Below are positions 1-10,034 of a stretch of 38,634 bases of DNA, one piece after another. The DNA is from Wocania arenilitoris (GTDB taxonomy: Bacteria; Bacteroidota; Bacteroidia; Flavobacteriales; Flavobacteriaceae): NCBI RefSeq assembly GCF_021728535.1, contig NZ_JAKKDU010000021.1:1-38634 (forward strand), in the 5' to 3' direction. The position numbers and the translations under genes are program-made. How positions within the stretch are numbered: position 1 is the first letter of the stretch; each line of letters opens with the position of its first letter. The notes beneath the pieces are model-generated. The model was not told the DNA's origin. It did no database searches and saw only the letters and a program-made list of their open reading frames with translations.

Positions 1-157
1 TACCCCCTTGTTTGTAGTGCGCCCATATTTTATTGACAGATCGCTCTGTAATGCCAAATACTTCACTGGCTTGTTTTTGGGTTCCTAATTTTTTCAGTAA
101 ATACTGTGCTACACGAAACCTTCGTTTTTTCTTGTGCAAATTTGTTTTTTCGCTTCT
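1..157 (-). pseudogene. Truncated transposase-like helix-turn-helix N-terminus
   Basis: Read on the minus strand, this stretch encodes a basic leader (HKKKRRFRVAQYLL) followed by a helix-turn-helix-like segment (GTQKQASEVFGITERSVNKI) ending in WAHYKQGG at the window edge. The pattern resembles the N-terminal HTH of IS630-type or related transposases, which bind the element ends. The frame is open from 157, just after an in-frame stop at 158-160, and no ATG is available. A TTG at 139-137 could start it. A second frame just upstream (GTG, then YKEAKK) would join if one base were added in the adenine run near 145-150, so the 5' end may be frameshifted. It could also be a stand-alone DNA-binding protein; the rest lies outside the window. 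Confidence 0.45.
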
Positions 158-503
158 TTATACACTAAAGATGCTAAAAATAATTATAATGAGAACTAAA
201 TTATGCTCTTATTAATAAATCGTTTTTTATTGTATTAAGATTCACGAAGATAACACTTAGTTAAATTTTTATCAATACCATTTATCTGTGATTATTTGTT
301 GTTCGTCATTAAAAATAGGTTGTATATATATAATTTTTTTTAGCAAGCATATTATTCAATATTTTGCTGTTTATAATACTATTATTGCTTAATAATTAAT
401 TTTAAAATAAACCGATTTGTTAAATGAAAAAGATTCAAGCTAAATTAACTCCTCAAGAATAATCTTGAAACAATCAAAAATTAAAAACTAATTCAAAAAA
501 ATT
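158..503. other. Upstream region of susC, no gene seen
   Basis: This AT-rich stretch of about 346 bases lies between the transposase-like fragment and susC. I see no convincing coding frame in it and no exact TAnnTTTG element. It must carry the susC promoter and leader. The only clear structure is the dyad at 453-468, listed separately. Confidence 0.5.
453..468 (+). promoter_or_regulatory. Perfect dyad in the susC leader
   Basis: TCAAGA and TCTTGA form a perfect 6-base inverted repeat around ATAA, 35 bases before the susC start. A further TTCAAG at 434-439 gives a direct repeat with CTCAAG (452-457) at 18-base spacing. It could be a regulator site or a leader hairpin. LytTR regulators usually bind spaced direct repeats, so a link to the response regulator at 10031-10753 is conceivable but is inference only. 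Confidence 0.3.
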
Positions 504-3500
504 ATGATTCAAAAATTACTTAAACTCATGTTTGTGTTTTGCTTGTTAAGTATGCAAAGCTTACAAGCGCAAAGCACAATTACTGGAACTATTACAGATA
601 GCGCAACTGGAATTCCCTTAGGAGGTGCCAATGTTATTGAAAAAGGAACCACAAATGGCGTTTCTACAGATTTTGACGGTAACTATAGTATTACTGTTTC
701 TAGCTCTACAGCTACTTTAGTTATTTCTTATATTGGTTATACCAACCAAGAGATTGCAGTTAATAACAAATCAACTATCAACGTATCTTTAGTTGAGGAT
801 GCTAGTCAACTAGATGAAGTTGTTGTTACTGCACTTGGTATTAAAAGAGAGCGTAAATCTTTAGGATATGCCGTTCAAGAAATAAAAGGTTCATCAATAG
901 CAGAACAGAAAGAACCTAACATGGTTAATGCATTGTCAGGAAGAATTACAGGTTTACAGGTTGTTAAATCTAGTAACGGTCCTGCTGGATCTTCTAAAAT
1001 TGTATTAAGAGGATATAGCTCGTTAACTAATGATAACCAACCATTAATAGTTGTTGATGGAACGCCAATGGATAATTTTACAGGTTCTACAAATGAGGGT
1101 TTCTGGAGTCCATCTGCCGATTTAGGTAATGGTATAGCCGATATTAACCCAGAAGATATTGAGACCTTAACGGTATTAAAAGGTGCATCTGCGGCTGCAT
1201 TATATGGTTCGCGAGCAGGTAATGGTGTTATTTTAATTACCACTAAAACGGGTAAATCTAATAACGGTTTAGGAATCTCTTACTCGTCTACCGTTGGTTT
1301 CCAAAGTATTTTTACATCACCGGATTTACAGAGCAGCTTCGGACAAGGTTCTCTTGGTGTTTACGATGAATATGGTCAATCTAGCTGGGGACCAAAAATT
1401 GAAGGTCAAACAGAAACAGGAGATGAGCAAGGATCAGTTGTTTTTGATAGAGCTTACGATAATATAGACAACTATTATAATGGTGGCTTTAGTCAGCAAC
1501 ACAGTCTGTCTTTTCAAAATCAAACAGAAAATGGTTCTATATATACATCGGCCAATTATTTAGAAGATGAAGGTATTTCACCATCGGCTACATTAGAGCG
1601 TTTAAATTTAACAGCTAGAGGTGTTTCTAAATTTGGTGCTAATAAAAATTGGTCTGTAGATACTAAAGTACAGTATAACAAAACAACGGCCAATAACAGA
1701 CCAAGAACTGGATTTGGTGCATTAAGCCAATACCAAACTATAATAAACTTTCCACGCTCTAGAGATATCAGACAATACTCTGCTGGCGTAGATGAATTTG
1801 GTAATCAAATTTGGTTTGATCCTAACTCAAACCAAATTAACCCGTATTGGGCAAACAAAAGACGTTTAAGCTGGGACTCTAGAGATAGATTTATAATGAC
1901 AGGAACATTAAACCATGATTTTAATGATTGGTTAAGAGGGGAAGTAAGAGCTGGTATAGATATTTACACCACTAATACAGAATCTAAAGTATTTGCAGGA
2001 ACTTCTAGCAACTCAACTTATGGTTTAGGCAAGAGAACATTTAATGAACAAAACTATAGTATGTTATTAACTGCCTCTAAAGACAATTTATTTGGTAAAT
2101 TTGGAGGATCGGCTTCTATTGGTGGAAATTTAATGTCTCAAGAAAGAAGTGGTTTAAGTAGTAATTCAGGAACCTTATTAGTGCCTAATTTGTTTAGCTT
2201 AAATAATGGAGTTAATCCAGCAAGTGTGTCTCAAAGCTTTAGCGAAAAGAAAATTAACTCAGTTTATGGGCTTTTCTCTTTAAACTATGACGGATATGCC
2301 TTTTTAGAATTTACAGGACGTAATGATTGGTCATCAACGCTTAGCGAAGCAAACAGATCTTTCTTCTATAATTCTGTTAATGCATCTCTTGTTATTTCGG
2401 ATATGATAACAAAAAATGGTGGTGAATTACCAAGTTGGTTTACTTTTGGTAAACTAAGAGGTTCTTATGCAGAGGTAGGTAATGACTTAGCACCTTTCCA
2501 ATTACAAAATGCATTTAACATAGGAAATGACGCTTTAGGAAATACGACAGCTTCTTCACAAAATACACTACTTAACCCTGATATTGTTAATGAGTTAATC
2601 AAATCTTATGAAGTTGGTTTAGAGGCGCGTTTCTTTGATAATAGAATAGGTTTAGATTTGGCATGGTACAAGTCTAATGCAACAAATCAGCTAATTAATC
2701 TTCCATTAGACCCTTTTAGTGGGTTTAACAATAAAAAGGTTAATGCTGGTGATATTCAAAACACAGGTATTGAGGCTACTTTAAAAGCCAGAATCTTAGA
2801 TAATGAAGATGGTTTAACCTGGGATATGGACTTTAATTATTCAAGAAACGAAAACACGATTGAAGCTTTAGCGGATGATGTTGTAACATTTAACTTAAGA
2901 ACTTTTGACAACTTTAGTATTACTGCCGATGTTGGTCAAGATTATGGGGTTATTGTTGGTACAAAATACCAAAGAGTTGAAGATGAGTCTAGCCCATTTT
3001 TTGGAAGAATTTTAGTTGATGCTGATGGATTGCCATTAGCTACATCGTCATCAGAAAAAGAAGTATTAGGAACACAAGTACCTGATGCCTTATTAGGTAT
3101 TACAAATATGTTAACTTACAAAAACTTCTCTTTTAGTTTCCTTTTTAATGCAAGTATTGGTGGAGAGATTTTCTCTGGTACTAACCACGCTTTACAACGA
3201 TCTGGTCTAGGTGCCGTAACCGTTGTTAATGGAGACCGAGCTCCTGTAGTGTTTAATGGTGTTGTAGATGATGGTGCTGGTAATTTAAGTGAAAATACTG
3301 TTGGTGCTACACCACAAAACTTATGGGCTGCTATTACTGGACGTTCTGGAAACTTGGGTATTACTGAAGCTAATGTATACGATGCTACTCATATAAGGTT
3401 AAGAAATGTAAATTTAACTTATAACTTTGATAAAGATTGGTTAGACAAAACGCCTTTTAAAGGCTTATCTCTTGGAGTTTCTGCCAACAATGTATGGATG

Positions 3501-3629
3501 ATTACAAGTCATCTAAATGGTGTGGATCCTGAAGCTGTAAACGGTACAAATACCAATGCTACAGGTTTTGAGAACTTAGCACCACCAACAACGAGAACTG
3601 TATTTTTGAATATAGCTGCTAAATTTTAA
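504..3629 (+). CDS. SusC/RagA-type TonB-dependent outer-membrane transporter
   Basis: A 1041-residue TonB-dependent outer-membrane transporter that would import oligosaccharides or other polymers bound by its SusD partner. It begins with a signal peptide (MIQKLLKLMFVFCLLSMQ, cleaved after LQAQ). A carboxypeptidase-regulatory-like beta-sandwich covers about residues 26-110 (GTITDSATGIPLGGANV, FDGNYSI). The LDEVVVTALGIKRE box follows, then the plug domain (about 115-245, with SGRITGLQV, LRGYSSL, LKGASAAALYGSRAGNGVILITTK). The rest is a 22-strand-type barrel ending in an aromatic residue (AAKF). Length is normal for the family. The start has no Shine-Dalgarno sequence, as usual in Bacteroidota. 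The SusD gene follows after 14 bases, so the two are co-transcribed. The substrate cannot be read from the sequence. Confidence 0.96.
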   Translation: MIQKLLKLMFVFCLLSMQSLQAQSTITGTITDSATGIPLGGANVIEKGTTNGVSTDFDGNYSITVSSSTATLVISYIGYTNQEIAVNNKSTINVSLVEDASQLDEVVVTALGIKRERKSLGYAVQEIKGSSIAEQKEPNMVNALSGRITGLQVVKSSNGPAGSSKIVLRGYSSLTNDNQPLIVVDGTPMDNFTGSTNEGFWSPSADLGNGIADINPEDIETLTVLKGASAAALYGSRAGNGVILITTKTGKSNNGLGISYSSTVGFQSIFTSPDLQSSFGQGSLGVYDEYGQSSWGPKIEGQTETGDEQGSVVFDRAYDNIDNYYNGGFSQQHSLSFQNQTENGSIYTSANYLEDEGISPSATLERLNLTARGVSKFGANKNWSVDTKVQYNKTTANNRPRTGFGALSQYQTIINFPRSRDIRQYSAGVDEFGNQIWFDPNSNQINPYWANKRRLSWDSRDRFIMTGTLNHDFNDWLRGEVRAGIDIYTTNTESKVFAGTSSNSTYGLGKRTFNEQNYSMLLTASKDNLFGKFGGSASIGGNLMSQERSGLSSNSGTLLVPNLFSLNNGVNPASVSQSFSEKKINSVYGLFSLNYDGYAFLEFTGRNDWSSTLSEANRSFFYNSVNASLVISDMITKNGGELPSWFTFGKLRGSYAEVGNDLAPFQLQNAFNIGNDALGNTTASSQNTLLNPDIVNELIKSYEVGLEARFFDNRIGLDLAWYKSNATNQLINLPLDPFSGFNNKKVNAGDIQNTGIEATLKARILDNEDGLTWDMDFNYSRNENTIEALADDVVTFNLRTFDNFSITADVGQDYGVIVGTKYQRVEDESSPFFGRILVDADGLPLATSSSEKEVLGTQVPDALLGITNMLTYKNFSFSFLFNASIGGEIFSGTNHALQRSGLGAVTVVNGDRAPVVFNGVVDDGAGNLSENTVGATPQNLWAAITGRSGNLGITEANVYDATHIRLRNVNLTYNFDKDWLDKTPFKGLSLGVSANNVWMITSHLNGVDPEAVNGTNTNATGFENLAPPTTRTVFLNIAAKF

Positions 3630-3643
3630 AAAAAAGAAAAATT

Positions 3644-5551
3644 ATGAAAAAAGTATTAAGTAAAACAATGGCACTATTTTGTGCAACCCTATTGGTTTTT
3701 TCTTGTAGTGATTTTGAAGAAATCAATGAGAACCCATTAGCTGCAACAGCAGAGCAAGTAGAAGTAGAATTTTTTATTAATAACTCCATTGGAGGCGCAC
3801 AGCAAAACCCTCATATTGCAGAACGTATTTTTGTACTATATTGGAAAGATGCTTCTAGAACCTCCAGATTAGGAGTGCTTTCTCATGGGGGGTTTAACGA
3901 TGGTTGGACAAATGACTACTTTAACGGCTATGTATCTAAATGGTTACTTAACGCCACAAATGCAATTAACGTAGCAGAAGAGAAAATCGCTACTGGTAAT
4001 GTTAAAGAATATACCGAGAATGTTATGCATATCGCAAGAATTTGGAGAGTGTACATTATGAGTGAAATGAGCGACACTTTCGGTCCAATTCCAATTGATG
4101 GTTTTAAAGGTGAAAACCCTGCTTATAACAGCGTAGAAGAAGTTTATACATTTATGCTTGATGAATTAAAAGATGCTGTTAGTAAAATTGACGACACAAA
4201 CGCTTTTAAACCAGATCCAAATCTAGATCCAGCTTTTGGCTATGACTACGATAAATGGAAGAAATATGGTAACTCAATGAGAATGCGTTTAGCTATGCGT
4301 TTATCTGAAGTTGCTCCTGCACTTGCTAAACAACACTTTGAAGAAGCAGCCAATAGTGGGCAAATTATTGCTACATCTGCAGATGATATGCGCGTGTTTT
4401 CTGGTGGTGGATGGAACAATTACACAAACCCACAGTCTAGACAATGGAATAGCCACTATATAACGCCAACGTACAGAAATTTAGTTGTAGGGTTAGGTAG
4501 TGTAACATCTATGGAGCAATTGCCAGCTGATGATCAAGTTAATATTAAACCTGCTGGTTATTTGGGTAAGAGATTTGAAAATCATTTTTCAATGCTTACT
4601 AACGATCCTGCTAAAGGTTTCTTTTTAGATGGTTTACCAAATACTATAGATCCTAGATCTTATAAAACATTCCCAATCCCTGGAAACGTTGATGACACTA
4701 ATTATAGTAATTACCCAACATGGAGTAACAACCATACAGTAACCGAAAGAACTTTACTTGATGATAATGGTGATGAGTTAATGACAATTGACGCTGCCTT
4801 TACTTATAATGCTACAGCAGCTGGAAATACTGGTGAACCAGGTTCGAAAAACCGATTAATAGGTCCTGGATCTTGGCCACGTTTAGGTCTTGATTTCAGA
4901 CATGGAGAAAGTGAGCGTATCTTTTTCCCATCTTGGGAAACGCATTTCTTAATTGCTGAGGCTTATACTAGAGGTTGGAATACCCCAATAACTGGTAAAG
5001 ATGCTTACGAAACAGGAATTGCAGAAAGCTTTGCTTACTATGGTGTTTCAGATCATTTAGCAACCTATATAGCTTCTGAAGATTATAACAACAACGGTAC
5101 ATCAGTAAGCTGGGATCATACAACTGAACCTCCTGCAAGTGTAACTATGGACTATGTTGATGGATATACAGACACTCCAGGTACTTTTGAATACACGTAC
5201 CCAAATAACACGATTTACGAAGGTGGTAACGTTAAAAACGATCTTTTAACTAAAATTATTACACAAAAGTTTATCGCATCAAGTGCGTGGATACCTCTTG
5301 AATTATGGAATGATCACAGACGTTTAGGGTTACCTTTCTTTGAAAACCCTGCAGTTGAAGATCCATTCCCAAATATGCCACAATTAAATCCTGGGAATGT
5401 AATGTCTAATCAAGTTAACTTCTTTGGACAACGTGTAAAATACCCTTCGTCTTTTGTTAATAATATTCCTAATGGTCACGCCCAAGCTGTTCAGCACTTA
5501 GGTGGTCCAGACGAAGTTCACACACCATTATGGTGGGCTAAACAAAATTAA
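3644..5551 (+). CDS. SusD/RagB-type nutrient-binding lipoprotein
   Basis: A 635-residue surface lipoprotein that forms the lid of the SusC transporter and captures glycan. The signal peptide ends in the lipobox LVFSC, with Cys21 lipidated, followed by SDFEEINENP, typical of the SusD-like family 2 (PF12771-type). Other matching stretches are KYGNSMRMRLAMRLSEVAP (about 204-222), a FPSWETHFLIAEAYTRGW helix near 430, and a C-terminal QKFIASSAWIPLELWNDHRR segment typical of the family's last repeat. It begins 14 bases after susC and is followed by a strong terminator, so susC-susD is a two-gene unit whose transcription probably stops before the FG-GAP gene unless there is read-through. Confidence 0.95.
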   Translation: MKKVLSKTMALFCATLLVFSCSDFEEINENPLAATAEQVEVEFFINNSIGGAQQNPHIAERIFVLYWKDASRTSRLGVLSHGGFNDGWTNDYFNGYVSKWLLNATNAINVAEEKIATGNVKEYTENVMHIARIWRVYIMSEMSDTFGPIPIDGFKGENPAYNSVEEVYTFMLDELKDAVSKIDDTNAFKPDPNLDPAFGYDYDKWKKYGNSMRMRLAMRLSEVAPALAKQHFEEAANSGQIIATSADDMRVFSGGGWNNYTNPQSRQWNSHYITPTYRNLVVGLGSVTSMEQLPADDQVNIKPAGYLGKRFENHFSMLTNDPAKGFFLDGLPNTIDPRSYKTFPIPGNVDDTNYSNYPTWSNNHTVTERTLLDDNGDELMTIDAAFTYNATAAGNTGEPGSKNRLIGPGSWPRLGLDFRHGESERIFFPSWETHFLIAEAYTRGWNTPITGKDAYETGIAESFAYYGVSDHLATYIASEDYNNNGTSVSWDHTTEPPASVTMDYVDGYTDTPGTFEYTYPNNTIYEGGNVKNDLLTKIITQKFIASSAWIPLELWNDHRRLGLPFFENPAVEDPFPNMPQLNPGNVMSNQVNFFGQRVKYPSSFVNNIPNGHAQAVQHLGGPDEVHTPLWWAKQN

Positions 5552-5572
5552 TATAATTTAAATTTATATTGT

Positions 5573-5612
5573 TAAAAGGGAGAATCTATATGATTCTCCC
5601 TTTTATATTTTT
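5573..5612 (+). terminator. Rho-independent terminator after susD
   Basis: A perfect 13-14 bp stem (AAAAGGGAGAATC at 5574-5586 with GATTCTCCCTTTT at 5592-5604, plus the T5573-A5605 pair) encloses the 5-base loop TATAT and is followed by a T-rich tail. It lies 22 bases after the susD stop codon. Confidence 0.9.
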
Positions 5613-5650
5613 TATATTTATCATTAATTAATTATTAAAAAAATAGTGTT

Positions 5651-8600
5651 TTGAAAAAAAATATTCTCTTTACAATTTTAAGTCTTATCCTAGTTAATTG
5701 TAATCAAAACAAATCGTATAAAACCTTAAAAACAATAGAAAAGAAAACGTCTAATAGTACTACGCTATTTTCTTTAATTGCTAATGATAAAACAAATTTT
5801 ACTTTCAAGAATAACGTTGAAGAAACACCAGATTTAAACTTTTTAAATTTTGGTAATATTTATAATGGCGGAGGCGTTGCTACAGCAGATTTCAACAATG
5901 ATGGTTTAGTAGATGTGTTTTTTGTTGCTAATCAAAATTCAAACAAACTCTATTTAAACGAAGGCGGTTTTAAATTTAAGGATATTACAGAAACTTCTGG
6001 ATTAAAAGATGCTATAGGGTGGTCTACAGGTGTATCAGTGGTTGATATTAATAATGATGGGTGGCTGGATATTTACATATGTAAATCAGGGTCTAATCAA
6101 ACAACCTTTTCAAAAGAAAACAAACTATTTATTAATCAAAAAAACAACACCTTTATTGATAAAGCCAAAGGTTGGAAAATAAATGACCCTGGTTTTAGTA
6201 CGCAATCCTATTTTTTTGATTTTGATAAAGATGGTGATTTAGACCTGTATTTAGTAAACCACAGACCAGACTTTGAGAATACTGGTAGGCTTAATATGCG
6301 CATCGAGAGAGATTATTCAAGGTTAAGCTCGGACATATTATATAGAAATGATGGTTCTTCATTTACTGAAATAACGCATGAAGCAGGTATAGTTAACAAA
6401 GCTTTTGGCTTAAGCGCATCAATAGGCGATTTTAATAATGATGGCTGGCCAGATATTTATGTGTGTAATGATTTTTTGACTCCAGACAAACTGTACATAA
6501 ATAATAAAAATGGCAAGTTTACCGATGAGATTTTAAATAGAATTAAACATACGTCTTTTAGCAGTATGGGATCAGACTATGCTGACTTAAACAACGATTT
6601 ACATCCAGATTTATTTGTATTAGAAATGGCATTTGAAGACCATGTGCGCAGTAAACAAAACATGGCATCAATGAATACAAATAATTTTAACAACTTAGTT
6701 AAAAATGGTTATAACCATCAATACATGGTAAACACATTGCAGCTTAATAGAGGAAATGGGAATTTTAGTGAAATAGCTCAAATAAGTGGATTAGCGAAAA
6801 CAGACTGGAGTTGGACACCATTAATTGCAGATTTTGATAATGATGGACTCAAAGATATTTTTGTTTCTAATGGTATCTTAAAAGACATGGCAAATCAAGA
6901 TTTTAGAACCGAATTAAGTAAAAGATTTAAACAAAAAAACAAACCTAGCTTTAAAGAAATAACAGATTTGCAACCTTCTACAAAAATTCAAAATTATGCC
7001 TTTAAAAATGAAGGCAACTTAAATTTTTCTAAAAACCCAGAAAATTGGGGTCTAAAAGAAAAAACCCAATCAAACGGTGCCGCCTATGCCGATTTTGATA
7101 ACGATGGTGATTTAGATTTAGTAATAAATAACATTAACGACACACCACTACTCTATCAAAATAATGATACTAATAACTTTATTCAAATTAAACTAAAAGG
7201 TGATGATAAAAACAAATTTGCCATAGGTTCTAAAATTGCCGTTACCGCAAATAATATAAAACAATATCAAGAATTATATACTAGCAGAGGTTTTATATCT
7301 TCTGTAGAAAACATTATAAATTTTGGTGTTGGAGATGCCGCTAATATTGATGAGATTTTAATTGAATGGCCTAATCAAAAAATAACTAAACTTACAAATA
7401 TTAAATCGAATCAAATCATTTCTGTGAATCAAGAAAATGCTATTTCATCAGGAGTCACTAATGAAAGTTTACCAAAAACACTATTACAAAAAGACAGTCC
7501 TTACAAACAGGGTATTGCTTATAAGCATAATGAAAATGACTTTAATGACTATAAAAAGCAAATTTTGTTACCACACAGTCAGTCAACAAATGGTCCGTTT
7601 ATAGATAAATCTGATGTTAACGGAGATGGTTTAGAAGATTTTTTTATTGGCGGTGCAAAAGGTCAAAGTGGAGAATTATACTTTCAAGATGAGAATAGTA
7701 AATTTATAAAACAAGACACAAAAATCTGGCAAGAAGATAAAGAATATGAAGATTTAGGTGTGCTATTTTTAGACATTGACAATGATAAAGACAACGATCT
7801 TTATGTGGTTAGTGGTGGTGCAGAGTTTGAAGAAAACAGCAATCTATACCAAGATAGAATTTATATAAACGATGGTAAAGGCAACTTTAGTAAAGGTAAA
7901 AATATACTCCCTAAAATCACTTCTAGTGGGCAAACTATTAAAGCTTCAGATATTGATAATGATGGTGATTTAGACTTATTTGTTGGAGGGCGAGTAATAC
8001 CTGATAAATACCCATATGCGCCAGAGTCTTACATCTTAATTAACGAAAATGGCAAGTTTTATAATAAAACAAAAACTATAGCTCCTGCAATTAAAAATGT
8101 GGGGCTTGTAACGGATGCTATATTTTCAGATTATGATAATGATAGCGATGAAGATTTAATTGTTGTGGGAGAATGGATGCCAATAACAATTTTTGAAAAC
8201 AACAACGGAACATTAAAGCCAATTGAAAACAACTCTTTAAAAAACACAGAAGGGATTTGGTTTAGCATTGAAAGTGTAGATATTGATAATGATGGAGATA
8301 TAGATTATTTTGTTGGAAACTTAGGACTAAACACAAAATATAAAGCCAGTACTAAAAAACCTTTTCATGTATTTTGTGATGATTTTGATAATTCTGGAAC
8401 TTATGATATTGTTTTAACTTCAAATTATAAAGGCACTTTAGTGCCATCAAGAGGGCTAGAATGTTCATCGCAGCAAATGCCTTTTATTAAAGATAAATTT
8501 CCAACATTTACAGAGTTTTCTGAAGCTTCTCTTGAAGATATTTATGGTAAAGTAGCTTTAGAAAAAGCACTTCATCTTAAAGTACATATGCTTAATAGTG

Positions 8601-8959
8601 TATTTTTAGAAAATGATGGCGGTGGTAATTTTAGCATTAAAAACTTACCTAAAATGCTTCAAATTGCACCAATTATGGATTTTGAGTTTATTGATATTAA
8701 TAATGATAATCAAAAAGAAATTATAGCAATTGGCAATCATTATAATGCCGAAGTTGAAACAGTACGTTATGATGCTTCTTTAGGCAGTATTTTATCTTAT
8801 AAAAACAAGACTTTTGAAATTATTGATATGGAGGAAACAGGTTTTGTTAACATAGGAAATTCAAAAGATATTATAGCCATTAACAAAAAAGAAGGCTCTA
8901 CAATACTTATTACTAATAATGATGATAGAGTTAATTTGTTTAATTTACACAATAAGTAA
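5651..8959 (+). CDS. Large FG-GAP/VCBS-repeat lipoprotein with ASPIC/UnbV domain
   Basis: A 1102-residue surface lipoprotein starting at TTG. No in-frame ATG precedes the lipoprotein signal (ILFTILSLILVNC, Cys17), so TTG is the best start. It carries at least a dozen calcium-binding DxDxDG-type loops of beta-propeller repeats (for example DFNNDGLVD, DINNDGWLD, DFDKDGDLD, DVNGDGLED, DIDNDGDLD). These are split into two sets by an ASPIC/UnbV domain at about 507-590 (FIQIKLKGDD, NFGVGDAANIDEILIEWPNQ). This CRTAC1-like architecture of about 1100 residues is common next to SusC/SusD pairs in Flavobacteriaceae. Its role is unproven; binding of a polymer at the surface is the usual guess. It starts about 40 bases after the susD terminator, and the histidine kinase gene follows after 13 bases. 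Confidence 0.9.
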   Translation: MKKNILFTILSLILVNCNQNKSYKTLKTIEKKTSNSTTLFSLIANDKTNFTFKNNVEETPDLNFLNFGNIYNGGGVATADFNNDGLVDVFFVANQNSNKLYLNEGGFKFKDITETSGLKDAIGWSTGVSVVDINNDGWLDIYICKSGSNQTTFSKENKLFINQKNNTFIDKAKGWKINDPGFSTQSYFFDFDKDGDLDLYLVNHRPDFENTGRLNMRIERDYSRLSSDILYRNDGSSFTEITHEAGIVNKAFGLSASIGDFNNDGWPDIYVCNDFLTPDKLYINNKNGKFTDEILNRIKHTSFSSMGSDYADLNNDLHPDLFVLEMAFEDHVRSKQNMASMNTNNFNNLVKNGYNHQYMVNTLQLNRGNGNFSEIAQISGLAKTDWSWTPLIADFDNDGLKDIFVSNGILKDMANQDFRTELSKRFKQKNKPSFKEITDLQPSTKIQNYAFKNEGNLNFSKNPENWGLKEKTQSNGAAYADFDNDGDLDLVINNINDTPLLYQNNDTNNFIQIKLKGDDKNKFAIGSKIAVTANNIKQYQELYTSRGFISSVENIINFGVGDAANIDEILIEWPNQKITKLTNIKSNQIISVNQENAISSGVTNESLPKTLLQKDSPYKQGIAYKHNENDFNDYKKQILLPHSQSTNGPFIDKSDVNGDGLEDFFIGGAKGQSGELYFQDENSKFIKQDTKIWQEDKEYEDLGVLFLDIDNDKDNDLYVVSGGAEFEENSNLYQDRIYINDGKGNFSKGKNILPKITSSGQTIKASDIDNDGDLDLFVGGRVIPDKYPYAPESYILINENGKFYNKTKTIAPAIKNVGLVTDAIFSDYDNDSDEDLIVVGEWMPITIFENNNGTLKPIENNSLKNTEGIWFSIESVDIDNDGDIDYFVGNLGLNTKYKASTKKPFHVFCDDFDNSGTYDIVLTSNYKGTLVPSRGLECSSQQMPFIKDKFPTFTEFSEASLEDIYGKVALEKALHLKVHMLNSVFLENDGGGNFSIKNLPKMLQIAPIMDFEFIDINNDNQKEIIAIGNHYNAEVETVRYDASLGSILSYKNKTFEIIDMEETGFVNIGNSKDIIAINKKEGSTILITNNDDRVNLFNLHNK

Positions 8960-8972
8960 ATAAGTTTATAAA

Positions 8973-10034
8973 ATGAAAAGCACTTTCACTATCTTTAAAA
9001 ACAAAATAAAAACAACTATTCCTCTAAAATACCATGTTGTATTTTGGGTTAGTTATTTTATTTTTAATGTTATAAGATGGGGTAGTTATAATAACGATTT
9101 TATTTACTCATTAAAATCGAATCTTATAGAATTTCCAATACACATTATATTGGTTTATTTAAACATTTATTATTTTATTCCTAAATTCATTTTAAAAGAC
9201 AAATACATTGCCTTTATATTAAGCTTAGTTACGGCACTAATAACATCCTACTTTTTAAGACTTGGTTTAAATTTTATTTTTGTCTCTAACGAAATATGGA
9301 TTAGTATGTATTCTACAATGCCAAATCAATCCATGTTTAATCATTTTATATCAGAGTTTATTGGTCAAATATATGTAATAGCATTTGCCTCTGCTATAAA
9401 AATTATAGTAGAATGGAGTATTGAAAAAAAAAGAAATGAAAAACTTTCGCAACTACAATTAAGTACCGAGCTAAAGTTTTTAAGAACACAGGTTCAACCA
9501 CATTTTTTCTTCAACACTTTAAATAATCTATATGCATTAGCACTTAACAAATCAAACAGTTTGCCTAGACTCATCTTAAAGTTATCTAACATGATGGAGT
9601 ATGTGCTTTATGATGTAACCGACTCAAAAGCAGATCTACTAGAAGAAATAAGTCATATAAACAATTATATTGATATTGAAAATCTTAGATTTAAAGACAA
9701 AATTGATACAGAATTGCATATTACAGGCGACTTAGAAGACGTTAAAGTTCCACCATTATTACTTATTACATTTGTTGAAAACTGTTTTAAGCATGGGTTA
9801 AAAGGCAATGATAAAATTATTATAAAAATGAATTTTGAGATTATTAATAAAAAATATCTTGAGTTTAAAATATCTAATAATTTTAATCCCTTGGCTATAA
9901 ACAATGAAAAAAAAGGTATCGGAATTTCTAACTCATTAAGACGGTTAAAACTCTTATTTGCAAAAGATTTTATATTGCAGCCTAGTATTAATAACGATAT
10001 TTATAGTATATTTTTAAAAATCCCTGTGAGATGA
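8973..10034 (+). CDS. LytS/YehU-type sensor histidine kinase
   Basis: A 353-residue inner-membrane histidine kinase. Four hydrophobic segments lie within about residues 20-150 (for example YHVVFWVSYFIFNVI, IEFPIHIILVYLNIYYF, AFILSLVTALITSYFLRL, FIGQIYVIAFASAIKI). A short linker leads to the His_kinase (PF06580) motif LRTQVQPHFFFNTLNNL, where His177 is the predicted phosphorylation site. The ATPase domain has PPLLLITFVENCFKHGL, with Asn270 in the N-box, and KGIGISNSLRRL as the G-box. No periplasmic sensor domain is evident, so sensing probably occurs through the membrane part. The stop codon overlaps the start of the response regulator gene (ATGA), so the two are translationally coupled. Its position after the SusC/SusD/FG-GAP genes suggests it regulates them, which is inference. 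Confidence 0.93.
   Translation: MKSTFTIFKNKIKTTIPLKYHVVFWVSYFIFNVIRWGSYNNDFIYSLKSNLIEFPIHIILVYLNIYYFIPKFILKDKYIAFILSLVTALITSYFLRLGLNFIFVSNEIWISMYSTMPNQSMFNHFISEFIGQIYVIAFASAIKIIVEWSIEKKRNEKLSQLQLSTELKFLRTQVQPHFFFNTLNNLYALALNKSNSLPRLILKLSNMMEYVLYDVTDSKADLLEEISHINNYIDIENLRFKDKIDTELHITGDLEDVKVPPLLLITFVENCFKHGLKGNDKIIIKMNFEIINKKYLEFKISNNFNPLAINNEKKGIGISNSLRRLKLLFAKDFILQPSINNDIYSIFLKIPVR

Noticed and set aside
33-215. A plus-strand frame of 60 codons at the left edge
   Set aside because: Its composition is not protein-like, and the minus strand of the same DNA encodes a convincing helix-turn-helix segment.
875-1243. A 122-codon minus-strand frame inside susC
   Set aside because: It is complementary to the conserved plug region of SusC and shows no independent features; it is a by-product of codon choice.
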